From Clostridiaceae bacterium (GTDB taxonomy: Bacteria; Bacillota; Clostridia; Lachnospirales; Lachnospiraceae): a DNA stretch of 34,969 bases. A model generated the notes under the pieces. It was not told the origin of the DNA. It saw only the letters and a list, made by a program, of their open reading frames with translations, and made no database searches. The stretch spans positions 1 to 34,969 of the forward strand of contig CABIXM010000029.1 of assembly GCA_902362725.1 (NCBI GenBank). Reading direction: 5' to 3'. A program made the position numbers and the translations under genes. Below are positions 1 through 6,601 of this stretch, in pieces. Within the stretch, counting starts at the first letter, position 1. Each line of letters opens with the position of its first letter.

Positions 1-462
1 CAAAAATTTCTGGAAGAGATGACGATTGATGAAAATGGTAAGAAAAGGCCTACACATGAGCGGCTACTGAAAGCAGAAAGAGAGCTGCTTAAGTTAATTA
101 GAGAACGAACACTCTTTACATACCTTGATGAAGAATTGAAAGATGATTTTTCAGTACCATCTACGAATAATCGAATTGAAGGTAGCGTTAATTCGAGACT
201 CAGAGAAATGTTGAGAAACCATAGAGGTCTGTCGATTGAAAGAAGAATAAAAGCGGTTTACTGGTGGTGCTACATGCACTCGCCAGAACCACTTCCATTA
301 TCTGAAATCGTAAAAGTGATGCCCACAGAGCAGAGCATAGCAGCTATATATCAGAGGATGAATGAGAAGAACCGATTGGAAAAGAGTCTCTCTATCTGGG
401 GTGATGCAATTGTTTGGAGTGATTTGCATAAAATGGATAGAACGTTTGATGGCTGGGATTAG
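1..462 (+). CDS. IS256-type transposase, C-terminal part (cut by window edge)
   Basis: The frame is open from base 1, so this is only the C-terminal ~153 residues of a DDE transposase, the enzyme that cuts and joins insertion-sequence ends. The segment TNNRIEGSVNSRLREMLR followed by HRGLSIERR and a tryptophan-rich helix (YWWCYMH) resembles the C-terminal region of IS256/IS1249-type transposases, including a conserved glutamate in the IEG motif that would be the last acidic catalytic residue. The first ATG at base 19 is internal, not the start. The stop codon sits in the loop of an inverted repeat near the element's right end. The family is recognised by pattern only; another IS256-like subgroup is possible. 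Confidence 0.7.
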   Translation, partial: QKFLEEMTIDENGKKRPTHERLLKAERELLKLIRERTLFTYLDEELKDDFSVPSTNNRIEGSVNSRLREMLRNHRGLSIERRIKAVYWWCYMHSPEPLPLSEIVKVMPTEQSIAAIYQRMNEKNRLEKSLSIWGDAIVWSDLHKMDRTFDGWD

Positions 463-475
463 CCATCAACACGTT
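441..475. repeat. Inverted repeat at the 3' end of the transposase gene
   Basis: TTGATGGCT (446-454) and AGCCATCAA (461-469) form a 9-bp stem around the transposase stop codon. It is extended by AACGT/ACGTT with a small bulge. The following CGTTTTGTCCTATAACCC may be the terminal inverted repeat of the insertion sequence; the left end lies outside the window, so this cannot be matched. Confidence 0.5.
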
Positions 476-812
476 TTGTCCTATAACCCAAAATGGCTCT
501 AATTTTTTTGCTATCGCTCTTTTTTTCTTGAAATTGCTTCTCCAAATACTCGTTTCGCAACTTCAATCTGGTGACGGTATCCAGCTCCTGATAGGTTTTC
601 CTGGTTACCGGGAATGGAGAGTAGTCGGAGACTTTTTGCTTTTTCCAGATGTCAAACATTTCCTTGGGCGTAAAGTAGGATTCATAACTTTCCCGGCTCT
701 CGTTTAAGGAAGCAAGGAATTGGCACATATCAGCATTATATGGGTAGTCTTTCTCATTCCCGTAAAACTTGATACTTGCATACAGTGTAGAACCAGTCTT
801 TTTCGTAACATT
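459..812 (-). pseudogene. Unrecognised gene fragment truncated by the insertion sequence
   Basis: An open frame of ~117 codons on the minus strand runs from just inside a stop at 813-815 to a TAA at 459-461. No good start with a ribosome site is seen; the first ATG is at 728. The translation is charged and aromatic (for example YESYFTPKEMFDIWKKQK) and I do not recognise it. Its last ~10 residues are encoded by the putative right end of the IS256-like element, so the original gene probably lost its 3' part to the insertion. It is best read as a remnant, but could be a fortuitous open frame. Confidence 0.35.
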
Positions 813-871
813 TTAGTCAGATATTATTGAATTTAAAATACACAAAATAAAAATAATAACAATTACTGTTA

Positions 872-900
872 TTGACAAAATAGAAAGTATCATGTATAAT
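872..900 (+). promoter_or_regulatory. Consensus sigma-A promoter for rubredoxin-hemerythrin
   Basis: TTGACA at 872-877 and TATAAT at 895-900 are separated by exactly 17 bp, a perfect housekeeping promoter. It lies ~90 bp upstream of the rubredoxin ATG in an AT-rich leader. It likely drives strong expression of the two following genes. Confidence 0.85.
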
Positions 901-991
901 ACAGACATACATAAAAAAACAACAAAATATTGAAAAATTCAGTAGGAATCTATTAACAAAATGAATCAACATTGAAAAGGAGAAAATAACT

Positions 992-1156
992 ATGAAAAAA
1001 TATGAATGTGAACCATGTGGCTATATTTATGATCCGGCAGTAGGCGATCCAGACGGAGGTATCGCTCCAGGAACTGCATTTGAGGATATTCCAGATGACT
1101 GGGTATGCCCGATCTGTGGATTAGGAAAAGATGTTTTTGTTCCTGTAGAAGACTAA
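992..1156 (+). CDS. Rubredoxin
   Basis: A 54-residue protein with the complete rubredoxin fold signature: CEPCGY at residues 6-11 and CPICG at 39-43, four cysteines that bind one iron, plus the usual YDP and DDWVCP motifs. Rubredoxins are small cytoplasmic one-electron carriers that, in anaerobes, feed oxygen- and peroxide-reducing enzymes. The ATG at 992 follows an AGGAG-like site (aaaggagaaaataac). The gene begins a probable operon with the hemerythrin at 1233, 76 bp downstream. The length matches the family, and nothing appears missing. It is too short for many ORF callers but unambiguous. Confidence 0.95.
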   Translation: MKKYECEPCGYIYDPAVGDPDGGIAPGTAFEDIPDDWVCPICGLGKDVFVPVED

Positions 1157-1232
1157 GCAGAAAATGCAGGTGTGGAACTGACAGACACAAAAAATCCCAA
1201 GAGAACATATAAAAAGAAGTGGAGACCAGATT

Positions 1233-1667
1233 ATGACTTACGATTTAAATATTACCTTTGATGACAATTTAGTAACAGGAAATGAAACAATTGATACCCA
1301 GCATAAAGAATTGATCGACCGTATCCAGAACTTTGTAACTGCCTGTCAAAATGGCGACAGCAAAGTAAAAGCAATCAAAATGCTGGATTATCTGGATGAA
1401 TATACTGACTTCCATTTCAAAGAAGAGGAAAAGCTTCAGGAAAAATCCGGTTATCCAGAGCGTGAAAACCATCATGAAAAACATGAAGAGTTTAAAAAGA
1501 CAATTCAGGAACTGCATGAATACCTTCAGGATTATGAAGGACCAACTGATCGGTTCAGTGAACTTGTACAGAAGAATGTGATTGACTGGCTGTTTGGACA
1601 CATTAAAACATATGACCGCTCTGTAGCAGAATTTATCTTTATGAGAGAAAATCCAAAACGATACTAA
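1233..1667 (+). CDS. Bacteriohemerythrin
   Basis: A 144-residue four-helix oxygen-binding protein. The di-iron ligands are visible: H24 (DTQHKEL), H61 and E65 (FHFKEEE), H80 and H84 (HHEKH), H123 and D128 (HIKTYD). Bacterial hemerythrins bind O2 and in anaerobes may buffer or deliver it for detoxification. The ATG has a GTGGAGA site upstream. Position directly after rubredoxin, under a shared consensus promoter, suggests a joint oxygen-protection role: rubredoxin supplies electrons and hemerythrin captures oxygen. That partnership is inference. The length is usual for single-domain members and there are no extra signalling domains. Confidence 0.93.
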   Translation: MTYDLNITFDDNLVTGNETIDTQHKELIDRIQNFVTACQNGDSKVKAIKMLDYLDEYTDFHFKEEEKLQEKSGYPERENHHEKHEEFKKTIQELHEYLQDYEGPTDRFSELVQKNVIDWLFGHIKTYDRSVAEFIFMRENPKRY

Positions 1668-1723
1668 AATAAAACAGGGAAGGTGTTCCCTCAGAGAATT
1701 CAGACAAAAGGGTGAATATTCCT

Positions 1724-2035
1724 ATGATGGATAACCTTAGAGAATACTGTGTCAATGCTAAGAAGATTACAAATAAACAAGAACCCTATTTCACAGGCCC
1801 ACTTGGGAATGATATTTTCCAATGTTCCCCTAGCTGCGAATAAAATATGTACATGTTTCTCATACAAATTCAGCTAAAAAATAATATCACACCTTTATTT
1901 GACTGGGGAAAGTATTGGGAAAAAGATGTAAGGATAATGGTGCCTATATCTGTACAGACTCATTACTCATTTATTGATGGAATTCATATTGGTGAGTTTG
2001 TAGATTCATTAGAAAAATATTTTGCAAGTTTTTAA
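1724..2035 (+). pseudogene. Chloramphenicol acetyltransferase remnant (C-terminal)
   Basis: The second half, from 1847, reads ITPLFDWGKYWEKD then VPISVQTHYSFIDGIHIGEF, which matches the C-terminal signature of type-A chloramphenicol acetyltransferases (family motif Q-x-H-H-x-x-x-D-G-[FY]-H). The second histidine, the catalytic base in the family, is a tyrosine here. In the same frame, a 39-codon open stretch starting at ATG 1724 ends in TAA at 1841-1843 and could be the preceding part of the protein (NDIFQCSPS resembles the region before the family's PW motif). More than half of a normal ~215-residue enzyme is missing, so this is inactive. The first 39 codons belong less certainly. Confidence 0.65.
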
Positions 2036-2290
2036 CAATCAAGTTCCAGTTTGTAAGTGTAATCAGCCCCTTTCCGGTGCCAAAACGGTGCTAAAAACTC
2101 AGGCAAATAAAAATACCAGCTATTAAAATAGCGAAAAACACTGATTTTAACCACAAAAAGCACGGTGAATACCGCAAAAGACACGATTCCGATGCCGTGA
2201 GGGTGGCCGTACAGTAGGATCTGGACGCGTTGCTACAATCGTCGAGTAATCTACGCGAAAGCAATGAGATAAGCGCCGAATAGGCGATGA

Positions 2291-2330
2291 AAAACAGCCC
2301 CTTGTGCTTGCACAAAAAGGGCTGTTTTTT
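2291..2330. terminator. Bidirectional rho-independent terminator
   Basis: AAAACAGCCC (2291-2300) pairs with GGGCTGTTTT (2319-2328), with an inner TTGTGC/GCACAA stem. T-runs follow on both strands (TTTTTT on plus; on minus the A-run at 2290-2294 gives TTTTT). It suits ending transcription from either direction, including the XRE gene at 2497-3384. Confidence 0.75.
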
Positions 2331-2409
2331 ATTGAATATGCGGGCATTAAACGAATGACGCGACCGAGGAAATGCATGGCATTTTCGAGGTTTGGCGCTT
2401 GTCTGAATC

Positions 2410-2442
2410 AAGGCTTCTGGGGAATTCTCCGGAAGCCTTTTT
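2410..2442 (+). terminator. Hairpin terminator, plus strand
   Basis: AAGGCTTC (2410-2417) pairs with GAAGCCTT (2432-2439), with GGGG/CTCC pairing inside, followed by TTTTTG. The T-run exists only on the plus strand. Confidence 0.6.
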
Positions 2443-2496
2443 GTATCCATATGTGTGAAAATAGAGCTGAGCGGTGCCAAAATTTGTTTTCATTGT

Positions 2497-3384
2497 TTAA
2501 CCTCTTTCTTTGCCCGTATAGATAACAAGTTCACTTTTTATACCATTCAGCTCAATGATATTTTCAGAATCCGATGTATCAAACCGATCTGTCTGTTGTC
2601 CATTTTTCTCATAAAAAATGTTTGTTCCAATTCCTTTTGTAACTGCTGTAAATACACTGTTTTCAGGAATATGGATTCTTGATGTTGCTGATATCTGGTT
2701 GATATCAACTTCACCATTTAATGAATTGCATAATACTTCCATGTCAAGATTACAGTTTATTTCGACTGTACCAGAAACATCATCTAAGGTAACGTGCGAT
2801 GTCTTTACATCTAGCTCGATACTGTCACATTTAAGGGAGTGAATTTCCACAGTTTCCGTATTAACAGCACATTCAATCTGACCAATATATGGAGAAGGAA
2901 TCTGTACAAAGATGCTGACAGCCTCTTTAGCAGTTGCTTCCGTAACGCCATTCATCCGTTTTACATCTACATCAATTCGCTTTCTGATGTCATCTATTTT
3001 GATTTTAAAATCATTCTGTAGTGTGGGGAGCGTATCAGATACCAGACGGATCCGAATTTTCTCACCTTTGTATCCGCATAATACGAATCGCTTTGCTCCA
3101 CCGAATTTCATATCATAGCGCTTGGGTTCATCAATATCATATTCTGTTACGCTTTCAAAGAGATGCTCTGAATTCTTTTGAGATGCTTTTTCATTAGAAA
3201 GCAATTCATCAATAGAAATATCAAACAATGATGAAATGGACTTAATATTTTCAAGGTCGGGAATACCGGTGTCTGTTTCCCATTTTGTGACAGCCTGTCT
3301 TGATACACCGAGCTTTTCTGCTAATTGTTCCTGTGACATACTTGCTTGTTTGCGTAAGGATTTTAACTTTTCTGCAAATGTCAT
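2497..3384 (-). CDS. XRE-type transcriptional regulator with C-terminal DUF4097-like beta-helix domain
   Basis: 295 residues from the ATG at 3384, which is preceded by GAGGAGGTCACAAAAC; a 20-codon longer frame exists but lacks a ribosome site. Residues ~1-60 are a Cro/C1-type helix-turn-helix (FAEKLKSLRKQASMSQEQLA, then GVSRQAVTKWE) with the usual ISSLFDISIDELL tail. The rest is rich in short beta strands (VEIHSLKCDSIELDVK, HVTLDDVSGTVEIN) typical of DUF4097 adhesin-like repeats, often fused to XRE domains in Firmicutes. The N-terminus binds DNA; the C-terminal role is not known. It faces leftward toward the terminator at 2291. The target genes cannot be read from context. Confidence 0.85.
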   Translation of the reverse strand: MTFAEKLKSLRKQASMSQEQLAEKLGVSRQAVTKWETDTGIPDLENIKSISSLFDISIDELLSNEKASQKNSEHLFESVTEYDIDEPKRYDMKFGGAKRFVLCGYKGEKIRIRLVSDTLPTLQNDFKIKIDDIRKRIDVDVKRMNGVTEATAKEAVSIFVQIPSPYIGQIECAVNTETVEIHSLKCDSIELDVKTSHVTLDDVSGTVEINCNLDMEVLCNSLNGEVDINQISATSRIHIPENSVFTAVTKGIGTNIFYEKNGQQTDRFDTSDSENIIELNGIKSELVIYTGKERG

Positions 3385-3444
3385 GTTTTGTGACCTCCTC
3401 TGTAAATGATAATTCTTATAACAATTTAATTCATCATAAAGCAA

Positions 3445-3954
3445 TGGTGATGATTAATTTTAGTATAGAAAAGAGCAATTTTTACTACAAGCAAGCAGGG
3501 ATTGCATTTCAACTATTTCTGCTACTTTGCGTGGCATTTCCGATTTTTCTATGATTTCATGGTAAATATATATTAACACACTCTTTATAATGGCAGGACA
3601 TATGTTTTTCATATGGAGAAAAATCTTATGAAAAAACTACTATTATTTTGTGTTATACTATTTTATATGATTTTCTTGGTTTCTGTTGTCGCTACGGTCG
3701 GCGCAAAGCGGACATCCACCGGATGTCCTGCACCCTTGTATTTGCCCTTATCAGAGTTCGTAAACACTGGTGGGGCGATATAACACAAGGGAAACAATAA
3801 GGGAAAGCTCACCTGTGACAAATTCAGTGTTTTCAATGGTTTGCGGAGAACTTGATAACAAAATATAACAGTTAAATTTCTTAAAACGGGTGAAATCTCA
3901 ATCGGAATTTGTGGAACTGGAAACTTGGATTATATGAGGAGAGGTGAATAGAGG
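3445..3954. other. 510-bp AT-rich spacer with one small ORF
   Basis: Apart from the doubtful 51-codon ORF at 3628-3783, nothing coding is seen between the XRE gene and the DUF2500 gene. A short inverted repeat ACATCC/GGATGT lies at ~3711-3727. An AGGAGAGG site is at ~3937, just before the DUF2500 start. Confidence 0.5.
3628..3783 (+). CDS. Small ORF with hydrophobic N-terminus, doubtful
   Basis: 51 codons from ATG to TAA. Residues 1-24 (MKKLLLFCVILFYMIFLVSV onward) look like a signal or anchor segment; the rest is a short polar tail with a cysteine (TGCPAPLYLP). A weak GGAGA lies upstream. I do not recognise it. It may be the 5' end of a membrane protein gene joined to unrelated DNA, because the hydrophobic start and the tail differ in base composition. 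Confidence 0.3.
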   Translation: MKKLLLFCVILFYMIFLVSVVATVGAKRTSTGCPAPLYLPLSEFVNTGGAI

Positions 3955-4323
3955 ATGTTTGATCCGATGAGTATTATAGTTCCAATCGTGTTTATTATTG
4001 TGATTGGTATTATTATTTTTTCTTTGGGACAGGGATTTGTTACGTGGAATAAGAATAATCAGTCACCTAAATTAACTGTGTCAGCTATTATTGTTGCGAA
4101 GAGAGAAAACATTACACATCATCAATATGCAAATGCAGGTGATGTGAGTGGAGCACATGGATTCTATACTACAACAAATACGATGTATTATGTGACATTT
4201 CAGATGGAAAGCGGAGATAGAATGGAGTTTCAGGTGTCTGGAATAGAATATGGAATGCTTGCAGAAGGAGATACAGGAGAACTGACTTTTCAAGGAACGA
4301 GATATTTGGCGTTTGAACGATAA
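3955..4323 (+). CDS. DUF2500 family membrane-anchored protein
   Basis: 122 residues. One transmembrane helix at ~6-28 (IIVPIVFIIVIGIIIFSLG) is followed by the family hallmarks KNNQSPKLTV near residue 36, VAKRENI, YYVTFQMESGDRMEF and the C-terminal ELTFQGTRYLAFER. The function of DUF2500 is unknown. The N-terminal anchor places the beta-rich domain on one membrane face. The GTG-AATAGAGG region upstream provides an AGGAGAGGTG ribosome site. It is monocistronic and ends against a terminator shared with the convergent cupin gene. Confidence 0.85.
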   Translation: MFDPMSIIVPIVFIIVIGIIIFSLGQGFVTWNKNNQSPKLTVSAIIVAKRENITHHQYANAGDVSGAHGFYTTTNTMYYVTFQMESGDRMEFQVSGIEYGMLAEGDTGELTFQGTRYLAFER

Positions 4324-4368
4324 CTTCTTGTTTGAAAAATTGAGAAAACGTAATATTGAACAAAAAAG

Positions 4369-4408
4369 AAATGCACAGTTCTTAGCTTATCGTGAACGGT
4401 GCATTTTG
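4369..4408. terminator. Bidirectional terminator between convergent genes
   Basis: AAATGCAC (4369-4376) and GTGCATTT (4399-4406), with an inner GTTC/GAAC, form a stem flanked by A-run and T-run. It serves both DUF2500 (plus) and cupin (minus). Confidence 0.7.
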
Positions 4409-4425
4409 TAAATAAATACTTTTAA

Positions 4426-4779
4426 TTAGCCGATTACAGCATCCTCTGCTGTAAAATGTTCCAGAGAATTTTCTTTTACCTGAATGCAGATATAAGTAAT
4501 TCCAGAAATATCGGATGCAAAAAACTGACGCTTTGCAGCAGGTGCGATTTTTAGCCAGTCTCCAGTTGAAAGGCTGATTTCTTCTCCATCAATTATGGCT
4601 TTGCCGTTACCTGAAAGAATTCCATAGATTTCTTCGTTTTCTTTATGAGAATGAATAAATGGGACATTTGCTCCTGCAGGTAGTTCGTTTAAACTGATTT
4701 CTGCACCTGTTAAAGACAACTTTTCATGCAGCTCAATTCGGTTTTCCTTTCCAATAGTTGTTTTTGTGTAATTTACCAT
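4426..4779 (-). CDS. Cupin-domain protein
   Basis: 117 residues from the ATG at 4779, preceded by GGAGGTATTATC; the longer frame upstream runs into the divergent promoter region and is not used. It is a single conserved beta-barrel: motif 1 HSHKENEEIYGILSG has the metal-binding His-X-His, the two Glu residues and Gly; motif 2 is around GDWLKIAPAAKRQF, where the usual histidine is replaced. Small cupins bind metals and often small carbonyl compounds; the substrate is unknown. It is transcribed divergently from an HxlR regulator, the usual arrangement for a regulator and its target, so it probably responds to electrophile or redox stress (inference). Confidence 0.85.
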   Translation of the reverse strand: MVNYTKTTIGKENRIELHEKLSLTGAEISLNELPAGANVPFIHSHKENEEIYGILSGNGKAIIDGEEISLSTGDWLKIAPAAKRQFFASDISGITYICIQVKENSLEHFTAEDAVIG

Positions 4780-4825
4780 GATAATACCTCCATAGTTAAT
4801 TTGTAGTTTCCGATTGCTTGGTATT

Positions 4826-4902
4826 AGTATAGTGTAAGGCACATACAAAAACAAGTACGCACCTTTTTGTAACTGTACACTCAAAAATGAATGTGTTACA
4901 AT
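4826..4902. promoter_or_regulatory. Divergent promoters between cupin and HxlR genes
   Basis: Minus strand: TTGTTT (4849-4854), 17 bp, TATACT (4826-4831) toward the cupin. Plus strand: TGTACA (4874-4879), 17 bp, TACAAT (4897-4902) toward hxlR. Between them, GTAC-containing half-sites (AAGTACGCAC, ACTGTACACT) could be where the HxlR protein binds. Confidence 0.6.
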
Positions 4903-4921
4903 AGACTCGGAGGTGAGAATT

Positions 4922-5254
4922 ATGCGAGCAAAAGAAGAATTACCGGAATGCCCAGTTGCAACAGCAGTATCTCTTATCGGAGGAAAATGGAAACTGCTGA
5001 TTTTGCGTAACTTGAAAGAGCGCCCATGGAGATTCAATGAGCTACAACGAAGTATAGATGGTATTTCACAAAAGGTTTTGACAGATAGTTTAAGACAAAT
5101 GATGAGTGATGGGCTGGCATATCGCCACGATTACCATGAGCAGCCACCGAGAGTTGAATACGGCTTAACGGAACTCGGAACAAAAATGCTTCCAATTGTT
5201 AATTCACTTGCTGACTTTGGTAACTACTATAAATCAATTATTGAACAGAATTAA
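4922..5254 (+). CDS. HxlR-family transcriptional regulator
   Basis: 110 residues from ATG 4922, with GGAGGTGAG eight bases upstream; an in-frame GTG at 4913 overlaps the ribosome site. Family features are CPVATAVSLIGGKWKLLILR (winged helix start), RFNELQRSIDGISQKVL, and the wing RHDYHEQPPRVEYGLTELG. C10, just before the first helix, is in the position of the redox-sensing cysteine of HypR-like members. HxlR proteins bind as dimers and control adjacent detoxification genes, here most likely the divergent cupin. Nothing is truncated. Confidence 0.9.
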   Translation: MRAKEELPECPVATAVSLIGGKWKLLILRNLKERPWRFNELQRSIDGISQKVLTDSLRQMMSDGLAYRHDYHEQPPRVEYGLTELGTKMLPIVNSLADFGNYYKSIIEQN

Positions 5255-5302
5255 GGACGTTAGTATTTGAAAAGCTTGAACAATTTCAGTTTTTGAAACT
5301 GA

Positions 5303-5416
5303 GAAATCGGAATTTTTGCGGTATCTACATTCAACACAGATTATATTTTAGTGAAAGATGCGGATTTTGAAAAATCATTAGCTGTATTATTAAATGCCGG
5401 ATATACAGTGATATAG
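5303..5416 (+). pseudogene. ACT-domain protein, C-terminal fragment
   Basis: The frame reads IGIFAVSTFNTDYILVKDAD, then FEKSLAVLLNAGY, and ends in TAG at 5414-5416. This is the typical last third of small ACT-domain (ligand-binding) proteins of ~130 residues. A TGA precedes the segment immediately and no start is available, so only the tail survives. Confidence 0.65.
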
Positions 5417-5468
5417 ATTTCAGATGATTTAAACCTAAAGAAAATCATACGAGGAGTGAATTATTAGC

Positions 5469-5783
5469 ATGAAAGTTCAGCATATTGCAATCGAAGGAAA
5501 ATGTTTCTTTATCAACGCTGATATGATTATCAGACGCAGTTCATACCCTTCTGATCTGCAGGAGTATAATATCGTATCTGAACTTCCAGGACTTGTGTGC
5601 AGAGGAGGAAGCTGCATTATTGATCCATATGGGCATTATTTGACAAAACCTGTCTGGGATAAAGAAACTATCATTTACGCAGAACTTGATATGAATTTGC
5701 CTGCCGCCTGCAAAATGGAGCATGATGCAATCGGACATTATGCCCGTCCGGATGTACTTGAATTAAAAGTCAATGAAAAATAA
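5469..5783 (+). pseudogene. Nitrilase-family hydrolase, C-terminal fragment
   Basis: 104 codons with AGGAG upstream of the ATG. The sequence HIAIEGKCFFINADM, then CRGGSCIIDPYGHYLTKPVW and GHYARPDVLELKV, is the C-terminal third of nitrilases (carbon-nitrogen hydrolases). The Glu-Lys-Cys catalytic residues lie in the missing ~200 N-terminal residues, so no hydrolase activity is possible. The fragment could still be translated because a start and ribosome site exist. Together with the ACT fragment just upstream and the damaged YczE-type gene just downstream, it marks a decayed stretch. Confidence 0.75.
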
Positions 5784-5804
5784 CAATAAAAAACACTAAA
5801 GAAA

Positions 5805-6377
5805 TTGGCAATCCTTGTAATAGGTTCTATAATTGCGGCTTATGGAATTACACTTGCACTGTATGCTGGATTTGGCGGAGCTACGCTTGCGGTGCTGTGG
5901 CAGGGGATTGCAAGAACATTTCACATAAGCATTGGCACAGCATCTTTTGTTGTAGCATTGGGAATGATTTTGTTTGCGCTCATTTATGATAAAAATCAGA
6001 TTCATATAGGAACTGTGTTGTACCAGATTGTATACAGTACCTGTGTAGATTTGTTTGCTAACTGCCATATTTACAGTACCTATAAGTGGATCAATTTTTT
6101 AATTATGTTGTTAGGAGTGGTTTTGTTTGCTGTCGGAACAGGACTATATGCGTCGGCATCCCTTGGTAGAGGCTCCTATGAGGCAGTCACTTTTGCTTTA
6201 GCAGAAAAAAATCACTGGCAGATTAAATTTGTCCGAATGGCATTGGATATTTTGGTTGTTGTTACAGGTGTTTTGTTTGGCGGAAAGTTTGGTGTATGCA
6301 CGCTTATTACAGTTATCATTTCAGGCCCAATTATCCAATTTGTTAATGCGAAAGCAAAACAAGTTTTAAAGATATGA
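5805..6377 (+). CDS. YitT/YczE-type integral membrane protein, start unclear (possible 5' frameshift)
   Basis: About 190 residues with five hydrophobic segments: AILVIGSIIAAYGITLALYA; ASFVVALGMILFALIY; IHIGTVLYQIVYS region; FLIMLLGVVLFAVGTGLYA; and a last one near VLFGGKFGVCTLITVIISGP. The GGATLAVLWQG and GRGSYEAVTFAL motifs match the YczE/YyaS/YitT group, whose function is unknown. The only start in frame is TTG 5805, without a good ribosome site. ATG 5773, inside the end of the nitrilase fragment, would give MKNNNKKTLKKLAIL if the A-run at 5788-5793 had seven A's instead of six. So either a one-base deletion inactivated the start or the TTG is used. Confidence 0.65.
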   Translation: MAILVIGSIIAAYGITLALYAGFGGATLAVLWQGIARTFHISIGTASFVVALGMILFALIYDKNQIHIGTVLYQIVYSTCVDLFANCHIYSTYKWINFLIMLLGVVLFAVGTGLYASASLGRGSYEAVTFALAEKNHWQIKFVRMALDILVVVTGVLFGGKFGVCTLITVIISGPIIQFVNAKAKQVLKI

Positions 6378-6424
6378 TAGTAAAGAAACTTACAACTTAG
6401 AATTTGACAAAGGAGTGTGATTAT

Positions 6425-6478
6425 ATGGGTAAAGCGATTTTGGCAGCAATCGTTACATTGATTGTTGGTTATTTATAG
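6425..6478 (+). CDS. 17-residue hydrophobic peptide or truncated gene start
   Basis: An excellent ribosome site (AAAGGAGTGTGATTAT) precedes ATG and the peptide MGKAILAAIVTLIVGYL, then TAG. It resembles the first transmembrane helix of a longer membrane protein whose remainder is lost, or a leader peptide. Nothing further can be said. Confidence 0.3.
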   Translation: MGKAILAAIVTLIVGYL

Positions 6479-6514
6479 CAATTCAACTTTTTAATGCAAC
6501 AGCGGTGAATTGCA

Positions 6515-6576
6515 TATCGCAAAGATGCCGTTTGAATGTTGCACTAATTTCTTGACTTGCGATAAAATTTGCGATA
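6515..6576. promoter_or_regulatory. Three TTGCGATA sites upstream of the MATE gene
   Basis: TATCGCAA at 6515-6522 (inverted copy), TTGCGATA at 6557-6564 and again at 6569-6576, the latter two exactly 12 bp apart. A TTGACT (6552-6557) next to the second copy may be the -35 box, so a regulator bound here could control the exporter. No regulator gene is adjacent. Confidence 0.45.
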
Positions 6577-6601
6577 AACGATTTTGGGAAGGAATATAAT
6601 C

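Larger units (their letters stand above)
2036..2496. other. 460-bp gene-free stretch with two hairpins
   Basis: No convincing gene on either strand. The minus-strand frame from 2480 to 2091 has unnatural composition, no ribosome site, and runs through both hairpins listed separately. The stretch separates the broken acetyltransferase from the convergent XRE regulator. Confidence 0.6.

Noticed and set aside
2091..2480. 129-codon minus-strand ORF
   Set aside because: It runs through two terminator hairpins, has no ribosome site and an unnatural composition (Ser/Arg/Cys-rich); it is a chance frame.
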